64,000 nt of DNA from Hypomyces perniciosus (taxonomy: Eukaryota; Ascomycota; Sordariomycetes; Hypocreales; Hypocreaceae), in contig SPDT01000001.1 of assembly GCA_008477525.1 (NCBI GenBank), positions 5,022,001 through 5,086,000 on the forward strand. Direction: 5' to 3'. Below are positions 11,380-22,836 of this stretch, in pieces (positions within the stretch are counted from its first letter, which is position 1; the number at the start of each line of letters is the position of its first letter). Made by a program: the position numbers and the translations under genes. A model generated the notes under the pieces. The model was not told the origin of the DNA. It searched no databases and worked only from the letters and a program-made list of their open reading frames with translations.

Positions 11380-13215
11380 TAAGATTTCTTGACACCTTGT
11401 CAGCACCTGTCACACAACAACATTCATGAACTGAACCGCGCGGTCCGTTGGGAGCAGGAAAACGCGATCTCCTTCGCCCCAGACAAAGCTGAGCTTCTTC
11501 ACTTCCATAGGAGGCGTGGACCCAACCCTCATCACGGAGTTTCACTGGAAGGGAAACAGATCAACCCCAGCCCGCACATGAAATAGCTAGGCATCATCCT
11601 CGACCCCAGGCTCCCGTTCAAGATCCACGTGGAAACTCGAGCGACCAAGGCTTTAAAAACGGCAAACTTCCTCAAATTTCTCAACAAAACCAGGAAGGGG
11701 CTCTCCCCTAATGCAGTGGCCATAGCGGCCAAGGCCTGTACATTACCAATTGCCCTGTACGGTAGAGAGGTAGAGAGGCTAGGCCTGAAAAGGGAGTCCA
11801 GGACCAACCTAGGCAGACTCGTGAGTACTGGCGTGAATAACCTCGCGATGAAACTGGATAAGGCTTTCAAAATAGCTGCCCGCGCCGCCCTCCCGATCTG
11901 GAAGACCACCCCTATCCCGGCGCTACACAGAGAATCCAGCATACCATCTGCACTCACGGCACTCGCCCAGGCGAGACTGAGATGCTCTGCCCGGCTTGCA
12001 GGTCTGGATCGTTCCCACCTGCTGGCAGACAGGATTGCCAGACCAGCCGTTCAGCTCCCCACAACATGGCTGCAAAGGACAGCTAGACTGGTCGGCCGAT
12101 CTATCCGGCCCACTCTCTTCGCCAAGAAGCCCCGCTTCGTCAAGGCCGGACCAGACTTCGAAGCGCTAGGGAAGGAGATGGCCACGAAGAAACACCTCGA
12201 GCTGTTAGACTCGCTGCCAGCCTCAGCAATCGCAGCTTACTCCGACGACACCCAACTCAACCAGGAATCAGGGTGGGGATTAGCGGTGTACTATAGGGCA
12301 AAGGCATACAGGAACTTTGGACCCCTTGCTAACGCAGAAGTCTATGATGCAGAAGCTACAGGTGCTGCTTGGGCTGTTAGAACGGCAGCCGAACTTACAA
12401 GAAACGACTCCCGGGTCAGTGGTCAAAGGCCTTCTGGGCGAAGCCCCGGCCTCGTCACACAGGGAATTCATGAGATTCCAAAGCACAGCTGATGAACTAA
12501 ACCCCTGCAGGGTATTCGTCTCCTGGGTTCATGGTCATAAGGACATCCAAGGCAATGAAACAGCGGACGAGCTGGCGAAAGAAGGGACAGCTCTCGACCC
12601 CCCTCCCCAGCGCTGGAGCACTCTAGCACACATCAAACGCTGGAAAAAAGCGGAAAGAGCCACCTTCCAAGAGAAATACTGGGAGGCAAACGCTCCGGAA
12701 AGCTACCAACCGTGGGGCCTAGGGGCACCTACAAATCCCCCGGAACTAAAACTCCCCCGACTCATTCTACACAGGCTGCTGGCAGAGAGGTCTGGTCATG
12801 GAGACTTCCAAAGCTACCACGACCGGTTTGGCCACGACACACAGTCCCACTGCAGGTGCGGCTCCCCCAGGGAACCGGGCCACTTTGCCGAATGCCGCAT
12901 GGTGAGGAGCTTCCTCCCCGAAACGCCTAGAGGCGAGGGACCCGTCACATACCTACTAGGATCCAAGGGAAGCAAGGCTTTTCAGAAACTAGTGGAGGAG
13001 GTGAACCCGACGGGACCCCTATATAAGACATAGATTGAGAACACACATAAACTTTCCTTTGTCCAGCGAAACGCAGCGAACAGGGTCTAGACCCCTGGCT
13101 CCTACCGACCTGTTGCCCAGACGAGGCTGTTATACGTACAGAGTGGTCGTAAATAGTAACAAATAAAATAAAAGATAAAATAAAAAAAATTGATAAAAAA
13201 TAAAAGTAAATTAAA
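11380..13215 (+). mobile_element. Tad1-like LINE, 5'-truncated and mutated (RT end, RNase H, 3' tail)
   Basis: Starts inside the reverse transcriptase (RWEQENAISFAPDKAELLHF). An in-frame TAG at 11584-11586 breaks it; it then runs through the RT thumb region to an RNase H domain from about 12235. The first Asp motif is SDDT instead of SDGS. NAEVYDAEAT keeps the Glu. The segment with the third catalytic Asp has been deleted, with a frame change near 12420. The frame resumes at FVSWVHGHKDIQGNETADEL (about 12519-12580) and continues to the stop at 13033. The 3' end has an A-rich (AATAAAA)-like tail to about 13215. Non-autonomous relic. Confidence 0.85.
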
Positions 13216-13268
13216 ACAGACGACCTGTTGGAAGTCTTCTGAGACAGTGGAAATATCATTCCAATATA

Positions 13269-14411
13269 TCAGCAGAGTAGCTTTACAGACAGACCCCTAG
13301 AATCCAGTTCCTTCTCTAGATACCGAACTGCTGCCTTTAAGCCAGACACTCCACCTTCACAAGCTCCGCTTTCAAGATGCTGGGCGAGCCCACTCAGTGT
13401 TGAGAAATGCTTCCCTTTGCCCCCCTTTATCTGCTCAGCATCAAAGCCTAGTAGACCTAAGGGACAGTGAAAGATTTTCATCGCGTGAGCGGGAGAGTTC
13501 ATGTGGTCCTTAAGGCCTTGAGGGGTGGCAAACGCTCGGTGTTGTGGTGGGCAGAGAGGGCAATGTAACGATGTGGTTTCTGTATAGTTGACAAGAGCAG
13601 TATTTATCATGGAGGGTAGACTAATTTGACTGCTTGAAGGTGTCAATAGGACACCACCCGTCTCTGTGCTTGGTGTCCACATTTCGGGACTTGTAAGTTC
13701 GCTGACTGGATTAGAGTCTGACGGCATCTGGCAGGTGCCGTTTATATTGGTGATAACGCGATCGGGATCATTTTCCGTAATCATATAATTTAATCGTTCT
13801 CTATCAATACCGGAAGAACATCGCCCGCTTTCGAGATGATGGATCATCGCGGAAGGGCATGAGAAGCTAGGAGTGCAGCCATTCGAATCAGCAATGCATC
13901 GAATCTTGCTGATAGGGCGATGAGCCACTGAGTCGAGATGTTGTTGTAAAGCTTTCTCATTCTTGAATTCTTGGTCGCACCTCTTGCAGTATGGAAGTTC
14001 CGGTTCTTTGATGACTGGCTGATGGATCTTGTACGCCAAATGTTGATCCAAGGCCTTTGAGTTCACAAAGCTTCGATCGCAATCACAGCAGCGGAACTCG
14101 ACAGCTGGATGCAATAATGCATCATGATTCTTCAACGCCGCTTTGCTATTGAAAGACATACAACAGTCACGGCAAGACCAATAGCGGGTGGCCTGTTGAT
14201 GTTGAGCTAGGCTGGTCTCGTCTGCGAAATGCCTGCCACATTTCCCACAGCTGTAAGACGAGTGTGATTTCCGTTCGTGTCGATTGAGACGATTCGGCGT
14301 TCCCCAACAACTTCCGCAAAGCTCACATATAAACTTGCCAGCTCCATCCCGCCGATGCTGCGCAACCGCAACGGGATTTTTAAAGTTGCGACCGCAACTG
14401 CAGCCTGGCAT
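13269..14411 (-). CDS. C2H2 zinc-finger protein with about eight fingers
   Basis: An intact 380-aa frame from the ATG at 14411. Successive finger motifs are CSCGRNF..H, CELCGSCW..H..H, CGKCGRHF..H, CRDCCMSF..H..H, CDCDRSF..H..H and CKRCDQEF..H..H, then two looser fingers with the HHLESGRC / QHLESGAC signature found in fungal C2H2 proteins, and CPLCPPQHRAF..H..H. The same frame is open to 14570, but that N-terminal extension has no fingers, so I prefer the ATG just before the first finger. The protein is probably nuclear and nucleic-acid binding; target unknown. It lies between a LINE and a broken methyltransferase gene and shows no stop-type RIP damage itself. Its finger style resembles the N-terminus of the helicase at 41014-43077. 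Confidence 0.75.
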   Translation of the reverse strand: MPGCSCGRNFKNPVAVAQHRRDGAGKFICELCGSCWGTPNRLNRHERKSHSSYSCGKCGRHFADETSLAQHQQATRYWSCRDCCMSFNSKAALKNHDALLHPAVEFRCCDCDRSFVNSKALDQHLAYKIHQPVIKEPELPYCKRCDQEFKNEKALQQHLDSVAHRPISKIRCIADSNGCTPSFSCPSAMIHHLESGRCSSGIDRERLNYMITENDPDRVITNINGTCQMPSDSNPVSELTSPEMWTPSTETGGVLLTPSSSQISLPSMINTALVNYTETTSLHCPLCPPQHRAFATPQGLKDHMNSPAHAMKIFHCPLGLLGFDAEQIKGGKGKHFSTLSGLAQHLESGACEGGVSGLKAAVRYLEKELDSRGLSVKLLC

Positions 14412-15054
14412 ATTGGCAGGTGGTTGGTTTAGGACCTCTCGTCTGTCTATACAATAAGCTGCAAAGAGGATATAAAAAAGTGAAAGACGAAACATATTTA
14501 GCCTTGAATGCGGGGGATGCCGATTTTTGTAGGGAGTAACGCAGGCTGCTTCTCGAAAGCAAGCCACCATTCCGACGCAACAAAGCTATAACACTAAGCG
14601 TCTCCTCAAGACTAATAATTAAACTATAATAGGGCATACGGAGTATACTTAAATCTAGTTGTTGCACTGCCCTCTTGTTCGCGATGTCCGCGTTCATCGT
14701 GACGTTTCATAAGCGGGACATAAGAGCTATAACCCCGCACCTGGGCCGCTCATTACGCATTAACCTTACTACACTTATGACATTATGACATCACGAGACA
14801 CAACCGAACTTAACTTTGGAAGCACTGGATCAGAAGTTTTCAATGGGATGTCACCTCGTAGGCATTTGCTGGACAAGGTGACGTTGGAACCTAAATTCGC
14901 TGCTTGACAACTCAACAACATCACCATGAACAAAATTGCATGATCACTTCCTACATCGTCAATTGATTCTTTGCGGGCCCTTAATAGATTGACCCCATCG
15001 TGACGCACATGCCGCCTCTACGTATCTGACACCGCCCTAAAGACTCCAAATCAA
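14412..15054. other. intergenic between divergent genes
   Basis: Separates the minus-strand C2H2 gene from the plus-strand FtsJ-like gene. No TATA box or repeat stands out. Short minus-strand frames (14775-15008, 15037-15282) have no recognisable content. Confidence 0.4.
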
Positions 15055-16184
15055 ATGGCTGCCTCTCATCTCACCTCTAGTGATGATCAAATCCTCGCAT
15101 CGGACGTCCTGCCTCTTCAACAGGTTATTATAGAGTTCGTCCTGGCACGAAGCCCTGAGTTCCGCCATCTTCATGAACTTCGCAAGCTGGCAAGTCCCCA
15201 TAAACCACGAAATGGCATAAGATCTTCCCCCTGTAGATTCTAATAGTATAGTAGGGGTGGGCCAGTCCTGAAGGAGATGCAATTTTCCAGCAAGAACGTC
15301 AAAGAGCCGACAAACCGACTCGAAGTGATAAGAATATGTTTTACAAGATGACTCTGAATATCAGCAATGAGCTGCATCAAGCTACCAAAGCATTCCTTGT
15401 CCTACAGTCGAGCGAAGAGCCCATGGCCCTGGACATGGGAATGGCACCTGGAGGTTTTTCTGCAACAATTTTGAAACAATACCCAAACGCGAGGGTGAGA
15501 GCAATCACTCTTCCACATTCGGAAGGTGGCCACGCCGTTCAGTTCAACCATCGGAATTTAAAGTTAGATTTGCGGGACATTAACACCCTGGCTGGGGATT
15601 TAGGCCTTGCAGCTATTCCTGCGACGCATCGCGAAGCAGAGGGATTTACGGCTGAGAGGACACTGGATGGGGAGAGGTATGATATCGTCATTTATGGAGG
15701 ACAGGTCACGCGAAATCGGGAAAAAGAAGAATGGCGCGAAGCGCGAGAACCTCGTCGCCTTGAACTGGCATAGCTTGTCATTGCATTGAAACATATCAAA
15801 CCTAGCGGTACCTTGATCCTCGTTTCGCACAAGCCCGAGTCTCTTCATACTATTCAGACATTACGTTCCCTCTCACTCTTCTCGGACGTCAGACTATTCA
15901 AGCCCAGGAGAGCCCATGCCAAAAGGTCATCATTTTATATAGTCGCAAAGAATGTTGAGTCAAGTGGCTCAGCAGCTATCGAGATGGTGAAGACTTGGAC
16001 CAAGGAATGGATGATCGCAACTCGAGGGACTGATGAAGAGTATGCAAAGGTTACATACATAAGCCCTGAGGATGTTCAACACATAATTGAGGAGTTTGGC
16101 GAGAAGCTAGTTAAGCTCGGGAGGCCTATCTGGATGATACAAGCCGAGGCGTTGGAGCAGGCGATTAAGCGTTGGAAAGAATAA
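15055..16184 (+). pseudogene. FtsJ/RrmJ-like SAM methyltransferase, interrupted by one in-frame TAG
   Basis: Exon 1 (15055-15189) ends in ELRKL. A GC-AG intron (15190-15254, donor GCAAGT) follows, and exon 2 resumes GWASPEGDAIFQQERQRADK. SAM-binding motif I is ALDMGMAPGGFSATIL (about 15426-15473), followed by YDIVIYGG and KHIKPSGTLILVSHKPES, the usual FtsJ-like order. A TAG at 15771-15773 splits the protein between RLELA and LVIALKHIK. Both halves are in the same frame and the second is clean to 16184. CAG to TAG is a CpA-to-TpA change typical of RIP. The family methylates ribose in RNA; the fungal paralogues are mostly uncharacterised. Without the stop the protein would be about 354 aa. Readthrough or A-to-I editing of the UAG is possible but unproven. 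Confidence 0.75.
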
Positions 16185-16836
16185 GATCAAACAGAAGGAA
16201 TGGCCCGCTGTCCTATACTACTCTTCTATTCTCAAATGCTTGCTATATATGTACCCCTATGTACAACGATTGGAGAACCTCTCCAGACCTTCTGGAGCGC
16301 GTGCTTGAAACAGCATGTGAGGCAATACAGTAAACCTTCTTAAAATCATTTTAAGAGGTGCCTAGGGGCTATACGAGTATTGATCCTGAAAAGCAGACGA
16401 TTCGGAGCAGGCGCTGCTGCGATGCGGGCGAATTTGTGTTGTTGGCGCGACCGTAAGGCCGCCGGCAATGCAGGATTTTACCCTATCACGACACGCGTCA
16501 CGACGCAATCACGTCGCTCCTTAGTCGGCCTTGTACCAGCTATTCTACCACAAAGAGGGATTTGGGTTATGAAAACCACCAGACTCTTTGATTGTTCTAA
16601 TCGAGAGACAGGGCACCCTCGGGCTCAGCCGGCTCTGAGTCAACAGCGCGGCGAGAAATCGCAGCGAAACCTACGCGCTATTGCAAGGGCTAGAGTCCTC
16701 ACATATTTGCTGTCAAAACTCAAACCCAAAGTTCCAGACGGCTTCCACCCAGCTGAGTGCGGGCCTCTAGTGAGTCTGCTCCACCTTGCCCTGGTCAACG
16801 ATTATGAATTGATGCGAAAGTCAAAGGCCAATGTGG
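16185..16836. other. intergenic, no supported gene
   Basis: An open frame at 16380-16964 has no recognisable domain, and its last third lies in an interspersed repeat that starts at 16837, so it is not supported as a gene. Confidence 0.5.
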
Positions 16837-16915
16837 TACAGTTAGGAGCAAAATGGCCGTCCTGTCAATACAAACTCTTTTATAAATTCATGCTGCGGGC
16901 ATGTCCACTTCAGTG
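16837..16915 (+). repeat. TA-CAGTTRGGAGCRAAA repeat end, copy 1 of 4
   Basis: Begins TACAGTTAGGAGCAAAATGG, then GCCGTCCTGTC and ACAAACTCTTTTATAAATT. It shares this start with 21888, 46018 and 47030, all in the plus orientation. It closely resembles the terminus of the DD34E transposon that ends at 28926. Likely a terminal inverted repeat of a related MITE or transposon; the other end is unresolved. Confidence 0.6.
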
Positions 16916-17199
16916 TCTACCACACATAACCCATCAGCTGTACCTAGCTATAAACAGGGCTTGAATATCAGAGTTTGTGCCTTGGGCATATTAGTTCGTA
17001 TTTTGCGCCAGCTTATGCACTGTCCATAATTCACGTGATTTGTTAGTAGCTTTATGTACTTAGCAGGACTTCAAGGTTATTTTCTAGCAGCAACTTAAAT
17101 GGTACGAAATCCCTAACAGGCAATTTTATATAGGGTGATTTTTAAGCCATTTTAGGCTATGCAGTAGTGACCTTGTATTGAAAAATATCTGTAGGTACA

Positions 17200-17652
17200 T
17201 ACAGTAGAGGCCGAAATGAGTGTCCGCATTTTGTATGTATAGAAAGTTTCTGGGCACAGACCATGCCTCTGATTTCCGTAGCCGATACTTTTATGAACAT
17301 GCCTTCTTAATGTTTACCTAATATTACATAAGAACAATTTCGCCATTGTCATATAGAAGGGAACGGCCAGAAACAGCCGAAAGTCGCTCTAAGCTCTGTA
17401 TTAATAGAAAATGCTTTAGATTCATAAGTGTTGTGTTTTTAAGTTGCTGTTTCTGACTTTTAAGAATAAGAAAGATCAAAATCTGAACATATAACATTAA
17501 AAAGCCACAAATGGCTTTTGTTAGGCTAATGTTAACTAATAACCTGGCAAGTCTCATTCTATAGTACTAGCTACAGCAGGTAGCAGTCTGGTCCGTGCCC
17601 AGAGAGTTTCTAAACACGCAAATCGCGGACACTCATTTCGGCCTCTACTGTA
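17200..17652. mobile_element. complete Tc1/mariner-type MITE (about 453 bp) with TA duplication
   Basis: The left end is TACAGTAGAGGCCGAAATGA and the right end is its complement (TCATTTCGGCCTCTACTGTA). The first 26 bp after the TA are identical in both arms, and the arms remain similar for about 60 bp, including the GGGCACRGACC block. It has no transposase. Related copies are at about 46553-46949 and 51690-52055, with a lone end at 47108. A minus-strand frame inside it (17324-17557) recurs in the other copies, but only because the repeat recurs. Confidence 0.85.
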
Positions 17653-17842
17653 CCTCTGGTCCGTTCTCTGAAATTTCCAAAGAGTGCCAGTAAATGGATA
17701 TTCTGGGGTTCTTAGGGGTATAATGCCTACTAAGACCGAAAACGGACACTCACTTGGATCCCATTTTCGTCTTGCAAGGGTCCTCGTCTTTGTGGCGGTA
17801 CCGGCACCCGGCTTTGGCTTTCATCCACAAGACGTGCATAAG

Positions 17843-17990
17843 GCCAAAAGTCAACAAATGGACAATCTCTTGACTTTTAACGCAATGAACCATAAGGTTA
17901 AAAGTCAAAAAGTGGACAATTTTCTGTTGTAGACTTTAGCGCAATACTTTAGAATGCTAAAAGTCAACAAATGGATAATGCGGCCAAAGT
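17843..17990 (+). repeat. degenerate 53-60 bp tandem repeat (AAAGTCAACAAATGGACAA unit)
   Basis: Three occurrences start at about 17847, 17900 and 17960, separated by a GACTTTNANCGCAAT spacer. Each unit also holds the near-complement GACTTTTA, so the units can fold. No coding potential. Confidence 0.6.
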
Positions 17991-18184
17991 GGACAAATAA
18001 ATGCTGTTCATGATGCCATTTTCTCTATATACAGTAGCGACTAGGTTTACATAGAGTCTAGGCTTTTCTTTGTTTGCTTGCTCTTGAATCAAGGACGTCT
18101 TTGGCCGAATATGGTTTTACTACGGAGTACGGAGTATGTACGAAGGTTGAGGTCAAAAGAGGCTGGTCAGTCATGACTAGCTGA

Positions 18185-18860
18185 GTACAATTTTTTTTAT
18201 AATTTATTTATTAACGCCCGGCGGCTCTAGCCGAAAGGGCAACTTTAGCTAGTATACATATATGTTTTCTCAAGCTTTGCCATGTATCCTAGAGCCTATA
18301 TAGTCTCCTTTTCCTGTTTATGCTATTTTGCGCTCTTTATTTCTTGCGTTTTCTTGTAGTTAGTTTTATTAGTAAGCCGGCTTGGAGGCGATTCTATAAG
18401 TGTTCAGTATCCTATCTTCGGCGGCTGAAGTGTTGCCTGCTGTTCGTCCTACGAGGTGGTAAGTGTATATTAAGTCGGTTATAAGGTGGGTTAGGGTAAG
18501 GGGTGTGCGGTTCATTCCCGCAGCTAATTAGCATCTAGTCAGCCTGTGGCCATTGCGAACCGTCTTGCTGCTCGCACTGCTTCTAGGTTTGGCGTCCATT
18601 TGTCGCCATCTGCCGGTGACTTTCCTCCCAAGTAAAAGGAGATGTTGCCTCTTTGTGTTTCTGTGCATTGGATCATCTCTGTTCGTTGTGTTGTCCACTT
18701 TCTGCATCGAAAGAGGAAGTGATCAACCGTTTCTCTTGCTTGTCCGCATTCGCATTCATCTGACGATGCTGCATTGCAAGTATTGATTTGTATTCGCAAA
18801 TACTTCGTAGAGGTGCAGCATGTCTACCTACATAGACCCTCCACCTTGCTCCCCTTGGAT
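18185..18860 (-). mobile_element. Tad1-like LINE 3' end, type B
   Basis: On the minus strand a frame ending near 18539 reads SSDECECGQARETVDHFLFR then CRKWTTQR, the cysteine/histidine C-terminal knuckle of fungal Tad1-like LINE proteins, followed by the typical short tail (KWTPNLEAVRAARRFAMATG). A 3' UTR reaches an A/T tract at 18190-18215. The upstream part is broken by stops; sequence beyond about 18860 is not recognisable. Confidence 0.65.
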
Positions 18861-20734
18861 CATATTCCGCTCCTTTTGCGGGGCACTGCCGGTTCGCAAG
18901 TCAATACCAGTTTGCTCCTTAATAAGCCTACTTCCACAGCCAACCTGAAGACTCCATCCTCGATAGCCTTCCTCCACACCCTGTCCTCTCAGTAGACCGA
19001 CACGCGCGTCCGTCCTCTCGAGCCATATAGAAAGTGTCGTAACTGCAGCCCGCCCACCCAGTCTTTCGTCGCTTCCATTATATGCTGCGCCCCGCAGATT
19101 GTCAAATCTGTTTCGCGCTGCCTTGCGAGATCTCCCTCGCAAGGCCGACCGTGTCTCGCAGGAGTTTGCACACTTATATTCTCTCTGTACCCGGAACAGC
19201 CAAGCAACACAGTGGTAACCCTCCTACTAACCAAAGCGCCTCGTCGTTCTCTGTATAGGTTCAAGCACGCCCAGCCGTTTCTCTCGAATTTTGTCGTCAT
19301 CGCTTCATTTCGCTTGCTCAATTCCATTTATCCACAGCGCGCTATCATCCTCCCAGCAGAGCAGCCCGAAGGCGCCACAAGGGTGTCCTGTCTTACGACT
19401 CATATGTCTGTCGATCGTAGGCTCGATTTCGCAGTCGTGAGTCGGATGGTTTTTAAAATGTTCCCTTGTCGCTTTTGTGGGTGGTAGAGCTCGCGAGCCC
19501 TCCACACCAACGTAGCCCAGCCAGCAGACCGGTACTGGCGGTAGTGACTCTTCTCAGCTCTGCAAATGTCCGCGGCAAAAACATTCGCAGGTTCCCAGCC
19601 AGCACCACGGGGAGGTGAGAGTCTTCGCCGGCCACGGCGGCCACGGCTGCTACATTTCTCGCAGAATAGCCCGACTTATATGTCCGTTTAATCCTCAAAG
19701 AGTTTGGCTTTCCCATTGATGTCCGTTTTTATTCGACAACTAATCAAGGGTAAAGGTCTTCATCGCATGGTGCGTGTGGTGTATGTTAGGAGGCAAATCT
19801 ATTGGTGCGGGGCGACTACGATTGATAATGTCATTATAGCAGCCCAGCGACAAAGGGCCAAATATCACCGTCTCCAAAAAAAAGCCGTTTGAGCTCCATG
19901 CCATTGCGAACGTCAGCAATCAAATTTGAATGCATCAAAGAAGCGAACTATCGAATCGTCAAGGACAGACATGCGATTTTGATTCCGATGACAACAACCA
20001 GATCCATCAAAATTAGGAGTGCATTTTCAACTGCCCCTCCATCAAAGTCGCGCTGGAACCGCTCCCTCATCGCAATCGATTGCCTGAGATGTGTCTCGCC
20101 GATGACCGTGCCTTCATATTCAGCCATTGACCTAGCCACGAAGATAGTATTCCGGATCTGCGACAACGGCTAGAATTCACTCTATACTATGCAATAATCG
20201 TACTTCTCGGCCATTCAGTTCCATGTCCACCAGGCTGTCAACCACGCTGAGGTAATTCGGGCTTCCATGCTTTGTTCTGGTCTGCCTTAAGAAATATTGC
20301 CAAATCACCTTGCGTGCCTGTCCGCTCAGTGGTTTGTAGCGCAAGGCAAGATGGATCCGGCTGATTATCGCTTCGTCGAACGATCGTACTCTGTTGGTCG
20401 TGAGGAAAGGTATACCATCCTACTGCTCCAGCTCACGCAGGAATAGAGACACGAGCGCATCAACATGTGTATTCTCGGAGAGCTGGGCCAGGAACCGTTG
20501 GTCGCCTCGTCTAGAAGCAGGATTGCCTTCCAGCGGCTTGCAATCTACTCTACCTTTATTAGATCTACTCAGATCTGACACGAGACCCATGTAGTGGCTG
20601 TCTTGTCGACCTCTGGTGGCCAACTGTCTTGAGATGTGCTATAGAGCCACGATGGACTACAATAGCGAAAAACGTGGTCGGGTGCCCTGCAGAATTCTGC
20701 CCCACTACCTAGCTGCTGACAGGCTTTCGGAGAA
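18861..20734. other. unassigned 1.9 kb
   Basis: GC-normal sequence with several short frames on both strands (for example minus 18989-19327 and 19453-19716), but none has recognisable domains and splicing does not join them convincingly. It could be further eroded LINE sequence upstream of the 18185-18860 fragment. A GCAGAATTCTGC palindrome lies at about 20688. Confidence 0.4.
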
Positions 20735-21270
20735 AACAGCCTGGAAAGGGAATCTCAAGCCAACCCAGGTAGGCTTATGAGCACCGGCGTAAACAACCTC
20801 GCAGCAAAGCTGGACAGGGCCTTCAAGACAGCTACTCGCGCTGTCGTCCCGGTATGGAAAACCGCTCCCATCCCGATACTACACAGAGAGTCCGGCATCC
20901 CACCCTTCTCGCCAAGAAAGCCCGCTTTGTCGAAGCAGGACCAAACTTCAAAGCGTTAGGAAAGGAAACGGGTACACAAAAGCACCTCGAACTGATAAAC
21001 TCACTTCCAGCCACAGCAGTCGCAGTATACTCGGATGGCTCTTAACTCAACAGCAGATCAGGTCAGGGAACTGCTGTGTACTACAGGGCGAGAGCCCACA
21101 AGAGCTTCGGACCCCTCGTTAACGCGGAAGTGTTCGATGCAGAAGCCACACAAGCCGTCCAAGCGATGAACAGCAGCCGAACTTGCAAGGGACGACCCCA
21201 GAATCGGTGAAGTACACATTTTCCTCGACAACACATTAGTGGTAAGAGGTCTACTTAGTGAAGCCCCCCA
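20735..21270 (+). mobile_element. Tad1-like LINE internal fragment (second copy of the 11.4-13.2 kb type)
   Basis: Translates in pieces to STGVNNLAAKLDRAFKTATR, then PILHRESGIPP, then (after a deletion of roughly 240 bp relative to the copy at 11880-12130) KARFVEAGPNFKALGKETGT and VYSDGS followed by a stop. Further on, EVFDAEATQA and HIFLDNT keep the second and third RNase H acidic residues. The copy ends inside RNase H at about 21270, where FunK1 sequence starts. Confidence 0.8.
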
Positions 21271-21887
21271 ATGGCCATGAATGCCTCGTACCAGTCTTTC
21301 CTTTTGCCCGGGAGGTGCCTTCTCGTTGCTCTCTTATGGCAAGGTCAAGGTCGATCAAGAACGCTAGACAGGAGGCGTTATCTTGGTCTTCATTTATTTT
21401 GACATTGACTGAGATGTCTCTGTGGAGAAAGCCAGCCCTGTACAAGGATTCTTGTCCGTCGATGCAAGCCTCAAACGCGGCAAGCAGAGCTATATGAGAG
21501 CTTGCTTGGTAAATCGCCTTCCCATAGTCAGGAAGAATGAGACACTGATGTACTCGATTTGGCAGTACGCCGATGCTGACATTTGTTGAAGATACTGAAA
21601 AGGATAGCTTGCTCGGTGGCAAGGTGGCGTTAGTTTCGCTGGAGGGTCGCCTCACACCAGTGTTGCGGCTTCAACCTGCGCAGTGAACAGCAACCACGTT
21701 TGCACTTGGTACTAGCATTGAGCGACCAAGTCAGCAATTAGTAGCCTTGAAGACGTCCAGTCCCTTGCGGACATTGATTGCAACATCGTCATCAGCCACA
21801 ACGACGAGAACAGTCTCATGATGATAGTACCGCGCCACATTATCACTCCTTTCTCAGTTGCTTCATGGAGTAACTCAACTTGCTCAA
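21271..21887 (-). pseudogene. FunK1-type fungal kinase relic
   Basis: The minus strand encodes, in shifting frames, ARYYHHETVLVVVADDD and NVRKGLDVFKATN, then NRVHQCLILPDYGKAIYQAS, the catalytic loop FLHRDISVN, FLIDLDLAIREQREG (DLD in place of DFG) and KGKTGTR, after which a 1-nt loss shifts AFMAIG out of frame. These blocks and their order are typical of FunK1 kinases. The 3' side is cut by the LINE fragment at about 21270 and the 5' side by a transposon end at 21888. Inactive. Confidence 0.7.
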
Positions 21888-21960
21888 TACAGTTGGGAGC
21901 GAAATCGCCGTCCTCTTTACACTCTTCGAGAATTTTGAAGCACAGACCATCGGTACCTGC
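21888..21960 (+). repeat. TA-CAGTTGGGAGCGAAA repeat end, copy 2 of 4
   Basis: TACAGTTGGGAGCGAAATCG then CCGTCCTC, starting right where the FunK1 coding sequence breaks. Same family and orientation as 16837, 46018 and 47030. Confidence 0.6.
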
Positions 21961-22836
21961 TGTATACATTTATATAACATTGCCATTTCTAGACAGCCAG
22001 AACTAGCCCCAAATTACCCCATAAACCCTGGCCTACTTTGGATTTTTACACGTAAGGCCTCGGAGAGGGAGTATCTTGAAGGTCTTCTAAAGTATATAGG
22101 GCCAGCGGCAAACCACGTGAATTGTAGACAGTGCCAAAGCCGACGCAAAATACGAAAATATGCTGCTTCGGTATGTATTCTTAAAATGAACTACATATCA
22201 AGTCATATAGTTAAGTGTTCGTGTGTTAATTTTCCCCACTAATATGCCTTAGCGCCACAGATAGCGATATTAAATTCCTAAAATGCGAGCTTGCATTTTC
22301 AATTATAAGAGAAAGAGATAATGACTACGGAGTAAAGGTTAGTGAATTCGTCTCTCTATACGACGTACAAGCCGGATAATTGCTCGCCACTAGTATGTGT
22401 AGGTAGCATAGCTCTCCAATCAACACGCATATACATATCAACTCCCAAACTTTAAATTCTAGAGGTTTCTTATCAAATGCTTGGGAGTGGCGACTCATGA
22501 AAGCAGGACGGCGGGAATAATTGGGTCAATTCAGTATTATAATAGCGTAATATATAAACTCAATCGTACTGTAATCGCCACTCTCATGTGTCAACGGCAA
22601 TATAACTTGCACTATCAGCTACAATTGCTGAGGTGTACACTTCACTTTTGCTGGTCTGGTACAACGGTTTACATCATGCATCTGACAAGAGGTTATGATA
22701 ATAAATAAGACGTACGGGGTATAAATTAATCCAGTCCCCTTTAACCCTCCGTCGCAAAGTTATAATAGAAAGAGAAGAAGTTCAGGCATACACACTTTAA
22801 AGACTAGGTGCTTACTTCTCTTATTTATGCTTGTGG
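21961..22836. other. intergenic with repeat scraps
   Basis: No gene is seen. Around 22116-22160 lies CCACGTGAATTGTAGACAGT then GCCGACGCAAAATACG, which is the inverse of 16993-17040 and so a shared dispersed repeat. At 22484-22592 GGGAGTGGCGA and ATCGCCACTC face each other and may be the ends of a 110-bp MITE. A related GCAATCGCCACTCCCGTG end is at 46480, and a variant (AATAGCCACTCCCGTG) is at about 29972. Confidence 0.4.

Noticed and set aside
16380..16964. 194-codon open frame as a gene
   Set aside because: No recognisable domain, and its 3' third is part of an interspersed repeat beginning at 16837.
17324..17557. Small hydrophobic protein conserved in three places (also near 46600 and 51700)
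   Set aside because: The conservation is explained by the repeated MITE; the frames are interrupted differently in each copy.
18861..20734. Spliced host gene on the minus strand
   Set aside because: The candidate frames lack domains and no consistent splice sites join them.
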